Shown here in pieces: positions 1 through 13,146 of a DNA stretch of 64,000 bases. Origin of the DNA: Prorocentrum cordatum (Eukaryota; Sar; Dinophyceae; Prorocentrales; Prorocentraceae); NCBI GenBank assembly GCA_963575745.1, contig CAUYUJ010015950.1:142001-206000 (forward strand). Reading direction: 5' to 3'. The stretch's first letter is position 1. Each line of letters opens with the position of its first letter. The notes below the pieces were generated by a model. The model was not told the origin of the DNA and made no database searches. It saw only the letters and a list, made by a program, of their open reading frames with translations. Made by a program: the position numbers and the translations under genes.

Positions 1-1005
1 TAGCGCCAACCGCATAAAGAAAGCACACTCGCCAACACAGACCGCAAGGAACAATCCTGGAGCGGCCGTTGAGGGTTCATTTTTTTTTGGCGCGATGTTC
101 GACCTGTCCAAAGCCTCCCGCGCGCCTCCAGGGGCGAAGCCCTCCAGGAGGCACTCGCGGGAAACAAAAAAAAACTTGCTTCAAAACCTCCGCCGCCGCG
201 CGCTGGGACATCCGCGCGCCGCGAGTTCTGGCTCGCGTGGCTTTTGTCAGAGCCCCCCTTGCAATGTTGCGGCTTGGGCGGGGCAGCGCCCCGCGTCACT
301 AATCCCCCCCTTCTCTAACGCCCCCTCATCCCCCCCCCCCCCCCCCGCGCGTGCATCGTGGAACCTCAACTTGCGGGCGCGTGATTCCGCGCGCGGGTAA
401 GACTCGCCGCCGCGCGTCGGTAATGCGGCGCTTACCTGCGCCTGCAAGACGCCGCGCACTTTCTTCGAAAAGGATACCGCACATCAACATCTGAGGGGGG
501 CGCCCCCACGTATATATACATATGTGTGTGTATGTTTGGAATATATACATATATGCATGTATATTCCTACACGCATGTATATATATATATATATATATGC
601 ATACAGTTCCACCCCTGCACTACATATATGCTTCTGAACATATTCCTGCGTTGCGGGGGGGCGCCCCTGTATCATCTGAGTGCGCGTGTGTCCATGCACT
701 GCACGCGCAAAAACTAATTGAAATCTGCTCGCGGCCGGCAACAGGACGCGCTGCGGCTCGCTGCTCCCCAGCCTTCGGCACCGTGGTGAGCATTGCCCGA
801 TGGGACAGAAAGTTGCTTGGTTTGCATCTGCACACCCGCGTGCCCTGCTGCTTCTACAACTCGAGCAAGCGCGGGTCGCTCGCGGAAGCCCCGAGACAAT
901 CTGCTTCAAAAGAGGCCGCGGGGAAAGCCCTCTGCAACGAACAGGGCAACACTGAGCAGCCCGTCCAGCGGTTTCTCGACCACCGAATCGACCACTCAGG
1001 GTAGA
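1..1005 (+). repeat. Dispersed repeat R1, copy 1
   Basis: About 1 kb that matches 7975-8885 in the same orientation. Shared landmarks in order: a CGCCAACCGCAT start, a GACCTGTCCAAAGCCTCC block followed by a poly-A run, a TCGAAAA block, a GGGGCGCCCC inverted motif on each side of a TA/TG-rich stretch (505-600), and an AAACTAATTGAAATCTGCTCG-type end near 712-732. A C16 run lies at 331-346. Short open frames here are low-complexity and I call none of them genes. The two copies differ by many substitutions and indels, so the duplication is old. Confidence 0.75.
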
Positions 1006-1966
<961 letters not shown>

Positions 1967-2136
1967 GCTCTCGCCAGCGCGTGGCCACGGTCGCGGCGAG
2001 GCAGGCGCGCAGCCGAGCTCGGGGGGGGATGGGGGGGAAGGAGGCGGGGGAGGGGGAGAAAGGCGGAGGCGGTGGAGGCAGAGGGGGGCGAGGAGGAGGA
2101 GAGATGCTGGAAAAGGAGTTGCACCTCGGGCCAGCC

Positions 2137-2661
2137 TCACCCCACGCGTTTCGGATCGCCCTCCTCGGAATTCAAACCCTTTTCGTCGCCTTTGGGGCCC
2201 TTGCAGGGCGGCGGGGGCTGAGAACTCGCCCTCTCGCGCGGGCAGCGCAAAACCTTGTGTTTGATGTGATCGGACAAACAAGCCTTCACAACCGTGTCAA
2301 GATAACCCACCCGACATGTTAAGTCAAATGCAGCTTTCTTCAGCTCACGGTTCTGCCTCGCGGATTCGCCCATGTCCTTCTTTGCCTGCAACATCTCCAA
2401 GCTTGAGCGGCTGCATGCTGTGAACGTAGCCTCGAGCCCTGACTGCAAGCAATCCTCGAGACCATCGTCCATGCTCTTGTCCTTGCCTGTGTCCTTGCCT
2501 GCGCCTTTCTCTGCCTGCAAGTTGTCCTTGCCTGCGCCTTTCTCTGCTGGTGGCGAGCGGGATCGGTCGCGGGGGCCATCGGGCATCGATAACAATGGTT
2601 TCGAACGAGGCCCTGACATGCGCGCTGAGCGCGCGGAGAGTACTCGAGCCAATTCGGCCAC
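2137..2661 (-). CDS. Hypothetical charged protein fragment
   Basis: A 174-residue frame with a more protein-like composition than its surroundings. Residues about 36-65 are Lys/Glu/Asp-rich and contain AEKGAGKD twice; residues about 70-130 look helical and mixed-charge (LEMLQAKKDMGESARQNREL) and include a few cysteines. I recognise no domain. An internal ATG at residue 15 (MSGPRSKPLL) is an alternative start. The frame ends about 170 bp from the CT tract. It could be an exon or a retrogene remnant; I see no second exon and no similar sequence elsewhere in the window. Confidence 0.35.
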   Translation of the reverse strand: MAELARVLSARSARMSGPRSKPLLSMPDGPRDRSRSPPAEKGAGKDNLQAEKGAGKDTGKDKSMDDGLEDCLQSGLEATFTACSRSSLEMLQAKKDMGESARQNRELKKAAFDLTCRVGYLDTVVKACLSDHIKHKVLRCPRERASSQPPPPCKGPKGDEKGLNSEEGDPKRVG

Positions 2662-2901
2662 TCACGAGAGGGGTCTGGGAATCAACATCATATGGGATAT
2701 CCCAGCCCACGAGGTTCAACGCTGGGACATCGCCCTCGTCGGATGTTTTCGCTCTCTTTCCAGCCCCAGAACGTCCAGGTTCGCGACTTGTCCGAAGGCT
2801 TCAACGCGCTTTCGGGAATGGCGCCCTCCAGGACACCCCCGCGATGCCGAAAGAAAAAACCTCCTTTGTATAAAAAAGAATTATTATTATTATCGTTTAG
2901 C

Positions 2902-2944
<43 letters not shown>

Positions 2945-2989
2945 TTCTTTTATAAAAATACGCCGACGGAGGGACCCCACATGATAATC
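2662..2989 (+). repeat. Partial dispersed repeat with TA/TG tract
   Basis: At 2699-2728 this repeats the CCCAGCCCACGAGG segment found beside the CT tract (about 1440-1469). From about 2786 it carries a degenerate form of the R1 block (cf. 96-170 and 8076-8150): a GACTTGTCCGAAGG start, CTCCAGGACACC, then an A-rich run. A (TA)n(TG)n stretch at about 2900-2945 ends it. Probably a truncated R1 relative. Confidence 0.5.
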
Positions 2990-3620
2990 TCTTCAGCTTG
3001 CATGGGGGTATCCTCCTGCCCCTTCTCCCACCTACTCTTGCCTCCTCGTTCTCCTGTCTGCTCCTCCTCCTGCCTCAACCCCTGCCTCTTCCTCCTCTTC
3101 TAGCCTCCTCCTCCTCCTCCTCCTCCCCCTCCCCCTCGTTATGCTTCCTCCCCCCCATTCCCCCTGCCCCTCCTGCCTCCTGCCTCCTCCTCCTGCTCTC
3201 CCTCTCCCTTCTCCTCCTCCTCCTCCTCCTCCTCCTCATCCCCTGTCCTCCTCCTCTCCCTCTCCCTCATCCGCTTCCTCCTCCTCCTCCTCCTCGTTTC
3301 CATATTCCTCCCCCCTCCTCCCCCCCCCTCCCTCCTCCTCCTCCTCCTCCTCCTCCTCCTCCTCCTCCTCCTCCTCCTCCTCCTCCTCCTGCCTCCTCCT
3401 TAGGCCTCCTGCCCCCTCCTGGGGCCTCCTGGGGCCTCTTGGGGCCTCCTGGAGCCTTCTGGGCCTTCCGGGACCTACTGGGGCCTCCTCGGGCATTCCT
3501 CCTCCTCCTTTTCCTCCTCGTCCTTCCTCCCCTCAGCCTCTTCCTCTTCCTGCTTTCCTGTCTCGTCCTGCATCATCCCTCCTCCTTTTCCTGGCAATCC
3601 TCCTCCTCCTCGTCCTCGTG
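2990..3620 (+). repeat. Pyrimidine tract, (CCT)n and related
   Basis: C/T-only or nearly C/T-only on the plus strand, with long runs of CCT/TCC around 3100-3130, 3205-3240 and 3330-3395. A GGGGCCTCCT stretch (3405-3490) resembles the CCTCCTGGGG units at 16.5-20.3 kb. Proline/serine/leucine frames on plus and Glu-rich frames on minus come from the repeat and are not called. Confidence 0.9.
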
Positions 3621-3736
3621 CGGAACACGACCCAGAGGAAGCGCACGACGTGCGTCCCAGCCGATACGCGCCGGAGGACGACCCAGAGGAAGCGCGCGCC
3701 GGAGGATGACCCGGAGGAACCACGTGAGCTGCGGGA

Positions 3737-5240
3737 CCCATAGGAAGGCTCCCGCCTGACGCGTCCTCACAATTCACTCACAGACGAGGGTCCCGCTTGA
3801 TACTTCTTCCAAATTCAGACCTGAGGAGCCCAAAAGTGACGACAATTACAGGAATCCGATGACCCGCTCGGATTAGTAACATGATCTGCGGGCCCCATAG
3901 GGAGGGGGCTCCCGCCGAAGATTTCCGAGCAATTCACTGACAAACGAGGCTCCCGCCTGATACTTCCTCCAAATTCAGACCTGAGGAGCCCAAAAGTGAC
4001 GACACTTACAGGAATCCGATGACCCGCTTGGATTAATAACATGATCTGCGGGCCCCGTAGGGAGGGGGCTCCCGCTTGAGACTTTCTCACAAGTCACTCA
4101 CAGACGAGGCTCCCGCTTGATACTTCCTCCAAATTCAAACCTGAAGAGCCCAAAAATGACGACAGTTACAGGAATCCGATGACCCGCTCGGATTAATAAC
4201 GTGGTCTGCGGGCCCCATAGGGAGGGGGTTCCCGCCTGAGACGTCCTCACAATTCACTCACAGACGAAGTTCCCACTTGATACTTCTTCCAAATTCAAAC
4301 CTGAGGAGCCCAAAAGTGACGACAATTACAAGAATCCGATGACCCGCTCGGATTAGTAACATGATCTGCGGGCCCCATAGGGAGGGGGCTCCCGCCTGAG
4401 ACTTCCTCACAATTCACTCACAGACGAGGTTCCCGCTTGATACTTCCTCCAAATTCAGACCTGAGGAGCCCAAAAATGACGACGGTTACAGGAATCCGAT
4501 GACCCGCTCGGATTAGTAACATGATCTGCGGGCCCCATAGGGAGGGGGTTCCCGCCTGACGCGTCCTCACTATTCACTCACAAACGAGGCTCCCGCTTGA
4601 TACTTCTTCCAAATTCAAACCTGAGGAGCTCAAAAAATGACGACAATTACAAGAATCCGATGACCCGCTCGGATTAATAACATGATCTGCGGGCCCCATA
4701 GGGAGGGGGCTCCCGCCTGACGCATCCTCACAATTCACTCACAGACGAGGCTCCCGCTTGATACTTCCTCCAAATTCAAACCTGAGGAGCCCAAAAGTGA
4801 CGACAATTACAAGAATCCGATGACCCGCTCGGATTAGTAACATGATCTGTGGGCCCCATAGGGAGGGGGCCCCCGCCTGAGATTTCCTTGCAATTCACTG
4901 ACAAACGAGGCTCCCGCCTGATACTTCCTCCAAATTCAGACCTGAGGAGCCCAAAAGTGATGACAGTTACAGGAATCCGACGACCCGCTCGGATTAATAA
5001 CATGATCTGCGGGCCCCATAGGGAGGGGGCTCCCGCCTGAGACTTCCTCGCAATTCACTCACAGACGAGGTTCCCGCTCGATACTTCCTCCAAATTCAGA
5101 CCTGGGGAGCCCAAAAATGACGACAATTACAGGAATCCGATGACCCGCTCGAATTAATAACATGATCTGCGGGCCCCATAGGGAGGGGGCACCCGCCTGA
5201 GACTTCCTCACAATTCACTCACAGACGAGGCTCCCTCTTG
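3737..5240 (+). repeat. 160-bp tandem satellite, nine copies
   Basis: A head-to-tail array with a 160-161-bp period. The landmark GGGCCCCATAGGGAGGGGG recurs at about 3890, 4050, 4210, 4370, 4530, 4692, 4853, 5012 and 5173. Each unit also holds CTCCAAATTCA, GACGACA-TTACA and GATGACCCGCTCGGATTA. Copies differ mostly by single substitutions (for example CCGTAG at 4050, TGTGGG at 4850). One 91-residue and one 75-residue minus-strand frame span several units but have no independent support. Confidence 0.95.
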
Positions 5241-5580
5241 GTGGATGATGGTGATGGGATGATGACGACGGTGTTTGATGATGATATATGATTGATGATG
5301 ATAATGATGATGGTGGTGGTGGTGATGATGACGACGTGATGATGATGATGGTGGTGGTGATGATGAGTGCTGATGATGAGTGATCGTGCGATTATGATGG
5401 TAAATGGTGGTGATGATGATGGGGACGAAGTGGTGAGTCAGCGAGTAGCGATGATGATGATGATGATCGTTCGATGCCGATGATGGTGAGTGATCGCGCG
5501 ATGGCGATGGTGATGCTGATGGTGATGATGACGATGACGAGTGGGGAGTGATGGTGATGGCGATGACGATGCGGATGAGG
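5241..5580. repeat. (GAT)n trinucleotide tract
   Basis: Imperfect GAT/GGT repeats. The minus strand gives a histidine-rich frame that is an artefact of the repeat. The same trinucleotide forms a longer tract at 60977-61262. Confidence 0.9.
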
Positions 5581-5689
5581 AAGCAAAGAGGAGCAGAGGA
5601 GAGGGAGGAGGACGAGAGATCCTGCGCGGAGGGTGCGCAGAGAAAACAAGAACCCCACTTAGGACGTGGGGGAAAAATCTCAGACCTGC

Positions 5690-5880
5690 CACCGCCGATC
5701 ACTGGCGCACCCGCAAGGCGCGAGATTATTCTCGCGCCCCCCCCCCCCCCTCCCCAGGACCCAGGGAAGGAGATCACTCCCCAACACAGGCCGCGAGACG
5801 CGATTATCCTGGCGCAACCTTGAAGCGGGCTGCGGGAACGCCGCTGCCGTCGGTATTTTGACCACAACAGCGCTGGAGCA
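5690..5880 (+). repeat. Dispersed repeat R2, copy 1
   Basis: Matches 7467-7665 in direct orientation: CCACCGCCGATC, then CGCGAGAT-ATTCTCGCG, a C-rich run, TCCCCAGGACCCA, GGCCGCGAGACGCGATTATC, and a CAACCTTG end. The two copies flank the minus-strand coding-like region 6009-7264. Weaker matches to the GGCCGC..GATTATCC part occur at about 30, 7785 and 7998. Confidence 0.7.
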
Positions 5881-6008
5881 ACCCAGCACATAAAAAAAAA
5901 CACATGGTTTCTGATAGGCGGGAGAGAGATAGAGAGGGAAAGAGGAAAAGACATAGCACCTAACCCAACACAAGGGCAAGACATATAAGGCCTGTATAGT
6001 TACCGGGT

Positions 6009-7264
6009 CTAACCATAGAGCACCGTGTATATCGAAGAGAAAGTGATGGTCAATAGATCTGCAAGGGTGGACGCCCCCATCACCGCCACGAGCTGCAAAG
6101 ATATCTGGAGGGAGGGCCTCAGCATGGGCCGAGGACTCAAGAGGCAAAAAAGAAGATTGGAGGAGCATGGCTTGCCTAAGATGCAATACCAGATAACGAA
6201 TGAGTTCATAAACCCGATTCTCCTTCCACGCACCAGCGAGGGCGCCATTCTTCTTCCCGCTCTCGAATCCAACACTGACACCGTCCTTGAAGCCCTGCGC
6301 GTAGGCGCTCTGCCACGCCGCCGATTCGCTGGGCGTCAGCGCTTTTGTCACCACTGCCGTTGTTGCACCCGTTGCTGAGCCCGTTGTTGCTGCATCTGCT
6401 GGGGCCGCTGCATCTGCGGAGGCTGCCGCCACCGCTGCATCTGCTGATGCTGCCACCCCCGCTGCAACTGAAGCTGAGGCTGCAGTTCGTTTGGGGCGCT
6501 TCCTTTCCGGAGGACTGGGAGTCTGCGGGGCCCCCGGCAAGCCCCGGGCCTTCTGGTCAGCTGGCGGCGGCGCGGGCGGCGCCGGCAAAGGCGCTGATGA
6601 CGGCGCCTCTGCTCGCCCGCCACGCACGCTGCCCATTTGGCAGAGCCCAAGTCGACCTTGGCCGCGCCAGCGCCGGGGGCGGCGGCGCTGGGGGCGCTGG
6701 CGGAAACTGCGGAACCGCCCGCTGCAGCTCACCGCGCGGCTGCGCTGACTGTGGTTGTGGTGGCGGATGCCGCGGAAATGTTGGCTGCAACTCCACGATC
6801 AGCCGCGCTGGTTGTAGTTCTGGCGGTGGCGGATGCAGCGGGGGCTTCGGCTGCCGCTGATCGCGCGGGCGCGCTTACTTTGGTCGAGGTGCCCGTTGTC
6901 TCCGAGGCGACGGCTGCAGCGATGGTGGCCTGTGCCAAGGTGCTCTCTTTACTCGTATCGGCTGTCGCTGCGGAGGCACTGACTGTGGTTGGGGTGTCTG
7001 CTGCTGCGCAAGCGCTAACTGCGGCTCCGGGTGCGGCTGCGGCGTCGCTGTCTGTGGCAGCGCCGCGCGAGTGCCCCCATCCGCTGCAGACGACTTCCAC
7101 GTGCCCCAGTTGTCATCATCATCCATGTCGGTCTCAGTGACCAACGGCTGCGGGCCTAGCGACGCATCCTCGGCAGCAGCGGCATGCGGCGGGGGCGCTT
7201 GCGCATCGGCAACGGCTGACGAAGCCGACGCCGACGCGGCGCCCAGCGCCGCCCCATCGCCCAC
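6009..7264 (-). pseudogene. Degraded minus-strand coding region, function unknown
   Basis: Read from 7264 down, a 129-residue frame starts MGDGAALGAASASASS, passes an acidic DMDDDDNWGTW stretch and becomes Pro/Gln-rich before a stop at about 6875. Protein-like sequence resumes in another frame at about 6540-6160: ERKRPKRTAASAS, an alanine-rich run, then a mixed-charge helix-like part (SAYAQGFKDGVSVGFESGKK, ELIRYLVLHLRQAMLL). No single frame joins these, so this is either a spliced gene with unrecognised introns or a frameshifted relic. Direct repeats R2 flank it on both sides, which favours a mobile or retrocopied origin. I recognise no family. Confidence 0.3.
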
Positions 7265-7466
7265 GCGTCGCTACCCCCGCGGGAAAACGCCCCTCACGGG
7301 CTGCGCGCTGGAGCCGCAACGGTTTCGGCGTTGGGGGGCTTCTGAAGGAGGACCTGCGTCGAGCATGGCATCGCGACACATCAGCGCTCGTCGCGCCGAA
7401 TACAATAATAATAATAAAAATAGATATAAAAAAACGCATGTGGTTTCTTTACTGGTCTCGCAGAGT

Positions 7467-7665
7467 CCACCGCCGATCGCTGAGACCTCCGCGCGCCGCG
7501 AGATCATTCTCGCGCCCCCCCCCCCCCTTCCCCAGGACCCATGGGGGGAAATAACTCTCCAACGCAGGCCGCGAGACGCGATTATCCTGGCGCAACCTTG
7601 GAGTGGACTGCGGGGGCGACCCTGCCATCGGTATTTGAAGCCACAGCAGCACTGGAACAATCCTG
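7467..7665 (+). repeat. Dispersed repeat R2, copy 2
   Basis: Direct repeat of 5690-5880, including the C-rich run at about 7517-7530 and the GGCCGCGAGACGCGATTATC block at 7567-7586. A third, weaker copy follows at about 7785-7880 (CCGCAAGGCACGATT, TTTGGAGTAGACTGCGG). This and R1 copy 2 form a cluster of related repeats. Confidence 0.7.
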
Positions 7666-7974
7666 CAACAAGCACATTTTTTCATGAGGTGCGGGAAAGG
7701 GGGGCCTCGTTGCCAAAGGAGCAGCCGCCGCGCGAAACGCGCCCTTCCTCGCGCCCCTGGACCAGCCGCGTGCAAAGCACATTGCCAACCCAGACCGCAA
7801 GGCACGATTCTCTCGGAGCAACTTTGGAGTAGACTGCGGAGAAGCCGCTGTCATCGCAACTTGAAGCCGCAGCGACGCCCGGGCATCCCAACGAAATTCG
7901 CATGGGCGGTCTTGTCGGGGGAAGGCCTGGGTGCCAAAGGATCTGCCGCCGAACGAGCGTGACCATCCTCGAGC

Positions 7975-8885
7975 CCCTACCGCCAACCGCATAGAGAATG
8001 CACACTCGCCAGCCCAGACCGCAAGGAGCGAGTATCCTGACGCGACCGTTGGATTTGAACTTTTTTTGATTTGATCTCGACCTGTCCAAAGCCTCCAACG
8101 CGTTTCCTAAGATGACACCCTCCAACAGGCACCCCCGCTGGGCCGGAGAGAACAAAACAACAACAACAACAACAACAAACAACAACAAAAAAGAAGAAGC
8201 AGCACAAAAAAAAATCAAAAAAAATGAATAAGCATATATATATATGTATATATATATATATAACCTGCGCGGTGGGACCTCCGCGCGCTGCGAGATCATC
8301 CTCGCGTTGCTTTTGTCGGAGTCATCCTACAATGTCGCGGCTAAGAAGAGAGAATCTGCATCGCTAATCCCTCCTCCTTCTCTGAACCACCTCATGCCCC
8401 CCCCTTTCCCAATGCTTGCATCGCAGCAGCTCAGCTCGCCGACGCTTGATTCCGTGCACGCGTGAGCCTCGCCGCAATGCGTCGGCGACGCGCGACATTT
8501 ACCTGTGCTTGAAAGACGTTGCACAATATTTTCGAAAAAGAAAACCACAAGCCAGCATATGAGGGGGACGCCCCTACGTATGTATATATATACATATATA
8601 TATATATATACATATGCATACATATATATATATACATACACATACGTGGGAATAGGCATACATGTCAAGTTTGCGCTACGTACTTCCAATCTATGCGCTA
8701 CATATATGCTTCTGAAGATATTCTTGCATTGCGTGGGGGCGCCCCTGTATCATCTGGATGTACATATGTACATGCTCGGCACACGCAAAAACTAATTGAA
8801 ATCTGCTCGTGACTGGCCGCAGAACGCGTTGCTGCTCGCTGCTGGCGAACCATGCTGCCCGAGGGTCACTGCTACCTCTGGCCCC
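7975..8885 (+). repeat. Dispersed repeat R1, copy 2
   Basis: Direct repeat of 1-1005, with the same block order. Differences include an AAC/AAAAC-rich run at about 8155-8225 where copy 1 has a poly-A, and longer TA tracts at 8234-8262 and 8580-8645. Short overlapping frames carry no recognisable protein. Confidence 0.75.
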
Positions 8886-9394
8886 CATCATCCGCTGTCG
8901 CGGGCGGCTTCAGTACGCACCGAGGATGTCGTCATTTTTCGCCACTTCCGCCCTTGAGAAGGGATGGGCCTACCTAGCGCCGAATGAACACACCACGAGC
9001 CAATTGAGCCCAAAAACACGCTGTCGAATGGCACCGCGCAGTGCCACCTCTGTGCACGCATGCCTGTCCATGTTATGTACGCGTGTGTGTACAATATAAA
9101 AGTGCATGTGCATCTGTACATATACATATATGTATATGTATATATAGGATCATTGAATACATACACGCGTAACATATGAAGATTTGCGCGACGGCTGGTT
9201 CGCCAGTTGCTGAGGGTGGGCCTGGTGCGAGGCCGCAGCAACCGGCGGCAATTTGGCGCGGCGACATGAGGGGCCAATGCACCAGTAAGACCACGCGCGA
9301 GATAGCGAGAGACAAATTGTTAGTGCTGCAAGGACCCCCCCCCCAAGGCCTTACCAGAAGTCCCAAGGGGTCGGCGGTGCGGCGCAAGCCCATG
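8886..9394. other. No gene recognised
   Basis: Unique-looking sequence with a TA/TACA-rich stretch at about 9080-9150. Frames of about 100 residues exist on both strands but lack a consistent codon pattern. It ends where the first A monomer of the higher-order satellite begins. Confidence 0.5.
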
Positions 9395-10332
9395 AATCCA
9401 CGTCCGGAAGTGACGTGTTGCCGGAGGCAGGTCGCGCAGCGGAGCGGAAGCCCTAATGCAACGTATCCAATGTTTCCAATGATTGCATAATTGCCACATA
9501 TTGTATTGTGTTACATTATTACGTCTCCCCCCTTAATCCCCCCCAGGGCCGCCGCCGAGTCGCCGACCCCTTTCGTGCACTAATTCAACAACCTACAAAA
9601 ACCTATGGAAATCATTGATTTCGGCCTCTGGGCCCTCCTCGGAGCCCACAAGGGGCGTCAAGACGGCTCAAGATGGCTTCAAGGCGGCCGAAGAGAGTCT
9701 CAAAACGGCCTCAAGACGACCCAAGATGGCCCCAAGAGAGCCCAAAAGCTCACAAGACGCCGCAAGAGGGTCCAAAGAGGACCCCCCAAGAGCGCCTCCA
9801 GAAGCCAAAATCATCGATTTTCCTATGGTTTTGGTAATATTTTCGCGTTCCTCGCCTTTCTCGACGCTGACAAGCCAATGACGGCCCAAGCACCCTCCAA
9901 AAGCACCCCAAGAAGCCCCAAGAAGCCTTCCAAAGGGCCCCAAGACGGCCCGAGAGGGCCCCAATACGGCCCAAAGAAACCCCCAAGACGGTCCAAGAGG
10001 CCCCTAGGACGGCCAAAAAAGATCCCAAGAATGCCCCAAGGCGGCCGTGGGAGGCCCCCAAGACGGTCTCCGAAGGGGCGAAACGGCGGAAGAGCGCCCC
10101 AAGACGGGCCAGGACGCCCCCAAGAGGCCCCAAGATGCCCCAAATAGGCCCCCAAGGGGCCTCAAGAAGTCCCCAAGAGGGAGGCATGGCGGCCCAAACT
10201 GCCTCCAAAATTGCCACCGAGAGGATGACACATGCGACGGGGGCGCAGGCGGGCCTCTTCCCGCAATTAGACACGATGACGACGACGTCCCTGATGATAG
10301 CGGCAGGTGGCAGGTGGGGCGATATCTCCAGA

Positions 10333-10773
10333 CTACGCGCACCTCTTCCCTCGCTCGCGCGTCTTCGCGCAATCTGCGCACTTCCAGTCCGGGGCAGCGC
10401 GAACTGTCCACCAGCGGTCGTGCGGCCGCGGCGTTTTCTTCCACGCGCTGCATGGCGGCCAGAAGCACGCGTCGCACGTGTACCTCGGCCCTTCCCAGTT
10501 CAGAGAACGCCGACCAGTTTTGGCCGCGTCTGGTGACGGGGCGCCACAGACCGCGCACTGACCGACCCGCGGGCACGCCGGGCACGTCCACGACGGCCTG
10601 TTCGCCGCCAGGTACTTCGTGCTTCGCGGCCGCGGGGCTACCTTGCAGACGTCGCAGTTCGGGAATCCACGTCCGGAGGTGACGTGCTGAGCGGCAGCGT
10701 TTTTCGGCGAACGCCTTAATGCAACGTATCCAATGTATCCAAAGATTCCAGAATTGCAACATATCGTATTGTG
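10333..10773 (-). pseudogene. Cysteine-rich zinc-binding fragment in A monomer 1
   Basis: A minus-strand frame open for 147 codons with no ATG, so it is an exon-like fragment. It contains six regularly spaced cysteine pairs or near pairs: NCDVCK, TCPACP, QCAVCG, TCDACF, PPCSAW and KCADCA, with tryptophans between them. This suggests tandem zinc ribbons or treble-clef modules. I recall similar Cys-rich modules in dinoflagellate repeat-encoded proteins but cannot verify it here. The same frame is open in all three A monomers, but these are so similar that openness is weak evidence of selection. Confidence 0.4.
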
Positions 10774-12705
10774 TTACATTATTACGTCCCCCCCCCTAAC
10801 CCCCCCCTGGGAGCTGCGCCGCACCGCCGGGCCAAAATGATCCCCCCCTTCTGGGACCCTAGAAATTTACAAAAACTTGTGAAAAAAATCCGCCTCTTGG
10901 GCCTCTTGGGGTTCCGAGAGGGCCTCAAGATGGCCCAAGATGGTCCTAAGACGGCCCAAGGCGGCCCAATATATTCCCAACGGGGGCCCATGAGGCCCCC
11001 AAGACGGCCCCAAGAGGGCCCCAAAAGCTCCAAGGACGGCCCAGCAGGGCCCAAGAGCGCCCATAACTGCGCCTCCAGAGGCCGAAACCATTGATTGTCC
11101 GATGGTTCTTGCAACATTTTAGCGTTCTCGTCTTTTTCGGCTTTCAATAATCCATGACGGCCCAAGGAGCTTCCAGAATCGCCCCAAAACAACCCAACAA
11201 ATCCCCAAGAGGGCCCCAAGACGGCCAAAGAGGGCCCCAAAACAACCCAAAGAGGCCCCCAAGACGGTCCAAGAGGCAGCGAAGACGGCCCAAGAGGACC
11301 ACAAGAGGGCTCCAATGCGGCCGCGAGAGGCCCCCAAGACAGCCTCCGAGGGGGCGAAACGGCGCAAAAGCGCCCCAAGACGGCCTAAGACGCCCCCGAG
11401 AGGCCCCAAGAGCCCCCAACAAGCCTCCAAGAAGTCCCCCAGAAGCCTCCAAAAGGCCTCCAACAAACCCCCCAAAGGCCACACAGCGACTGGCGTGTAA
11501 TGTAATTTCCCCCCCTTAGGGCGAACTGCGGCGCAGCGCCAGCCGCGTGGAAGTTGGCCACTGCGGCGCCCATGATTGAAGCCGGCGATGGAAGGGAAGA
11601 TGGGGAGGGTGCATGAAAAGGAGGGAGGGGGGAAAGCCCCCAAAGAAACCCCCCAAAGGCCAAAAGAAACTCCCAGGAGGCCTCCAGGAGGCCCCCAAAA
11701 GGCTCCCAAGAGGCCCCGCGACGACGTGACTGCACGTGCTCCGGACGTGCACCCCGCGAAGCGAGAGGAATCCACGTCCGGAAGTGACGTGTTGCCGGAG
11801 GCAGGTCGCGCAGCGGAGCGGAAGCCCTAATGCAACGTATCCAATGTTTCCAATGATTGCATAATTGCCACATATTGTATTGTGTTACATTATTACGTCT
11901 CCCCCCTTAATCCCCCCCAGGGCCGCCGCCGAGTCGCCGACCCCTTTCGTGCACTAATTCAACAACCTACAAAAACCTATGGAAATCATTGATTTCGGCC
12001 TCTGGGCCCTCCTCGGAGCCCACAAGGGGCGTCAAGACGGCTCAAGATGGCTTCAAGGCGGCCGCAGAGAGTCTCAAAACGGCCTCAAGACGACCCAAGA
12101 TGGCCCCAAGAGAGCCCAAAAGCTCACAAGACGCCGCAAGAGGGTCCAAAGAGGACCCCCCAAGAGCGCCTCCAGAAGCCAAAATCATCGATTTTCCTAT
12201 GGTTTTGGTAATATTTTCGCGTCCTCGCCTTTCTCGACGCTGACAAGCCAATGACGGCCCAAGCACCCTCCAAAAGCACCCCAAGAAGCCCCAAGAAGCC
12301 TTCCAAAGGGCCCCAAGACGGCCCGAGAGGGCCCCAATACGGCCCAAAGAAACCCCCAAGACGGTCCAAGAGGCCCCTAGGACGGCCAAAAAAGATCCCA
12401 AGAATGCCCCAAGGCGGCCGTGGGAGGCCCCCAAGACGGTCTCCGAAGGGGCGAAACGGCGGAAGAGCGCCCCAAGACGGGCCAGGACGCCCCCAAGAGG
12501 CCCCAAGATGCCCCAAATAGGCCCCCAAGGGGCCTCAAGAAGTCCCCAAGAGGGAGGCATGGCGGCCCAAACTGCCTCCAAAATTGCCACCGAGAGGATG
12601 ACACATGCGACGGGGGCGCAGGCGGGCCTCTTCCCGCAATTAGACACGATGACGACGACGTCCCTGATGATAGCGGCAGGTGGCAGGTGGAGCGATATCT
12701 CCAGA

Positions 12706-13146
12706 CTACGCGCACCTCTTCCCTCGCTCGCGCGTCTTCGCGCAATCTGCGCACTTCCAGTCCGGGGCAGCGCGAACTGTCCACCAGCGGTCGTGCGGCC
12801 GCGGCGTTTTCTTGCACGCGCTGCATGGCGGCCAGAAGCACGCGTCGCACGTGTACCTCGGCCCTTCCCAGTTCAGAGAACGCCGACCAGTTTTGGCCGC
12901 GTCTGGTGACGGGGCGCCACAGACCGCGCACTGACCGACCCGCGGGCACGCCGGGCACGTCCACGACAGCCTGTTCGCCGCCAGGTACTTCGTGCTTCGC
13001 GGCCGCGGGGCTACCTTGCAGACGTCGCAGTTCGGGAATCCACGTCCGGAGGTGACGTGCTGAGCGGCAGCGTTTTTCGGCGAACGACTTAATGCAACGT
13101 ATCCAATGTATCCAAAGATTCCAGAATTGCAACATATCGTATTGTG
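12706..13146 (-). pseudogene. Cysteine-rich zinc-binding fragment in A monomer 2
   Basis: Same frame and length as the fragment at 10333-10773, with all cysteine pairs kept. The differences are single substitutions, such as the base change in the AGGCGTTCG-type segment (13087, ACTTAATGC for CCTTAATGC). No start codon. Confidence 0.4.
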
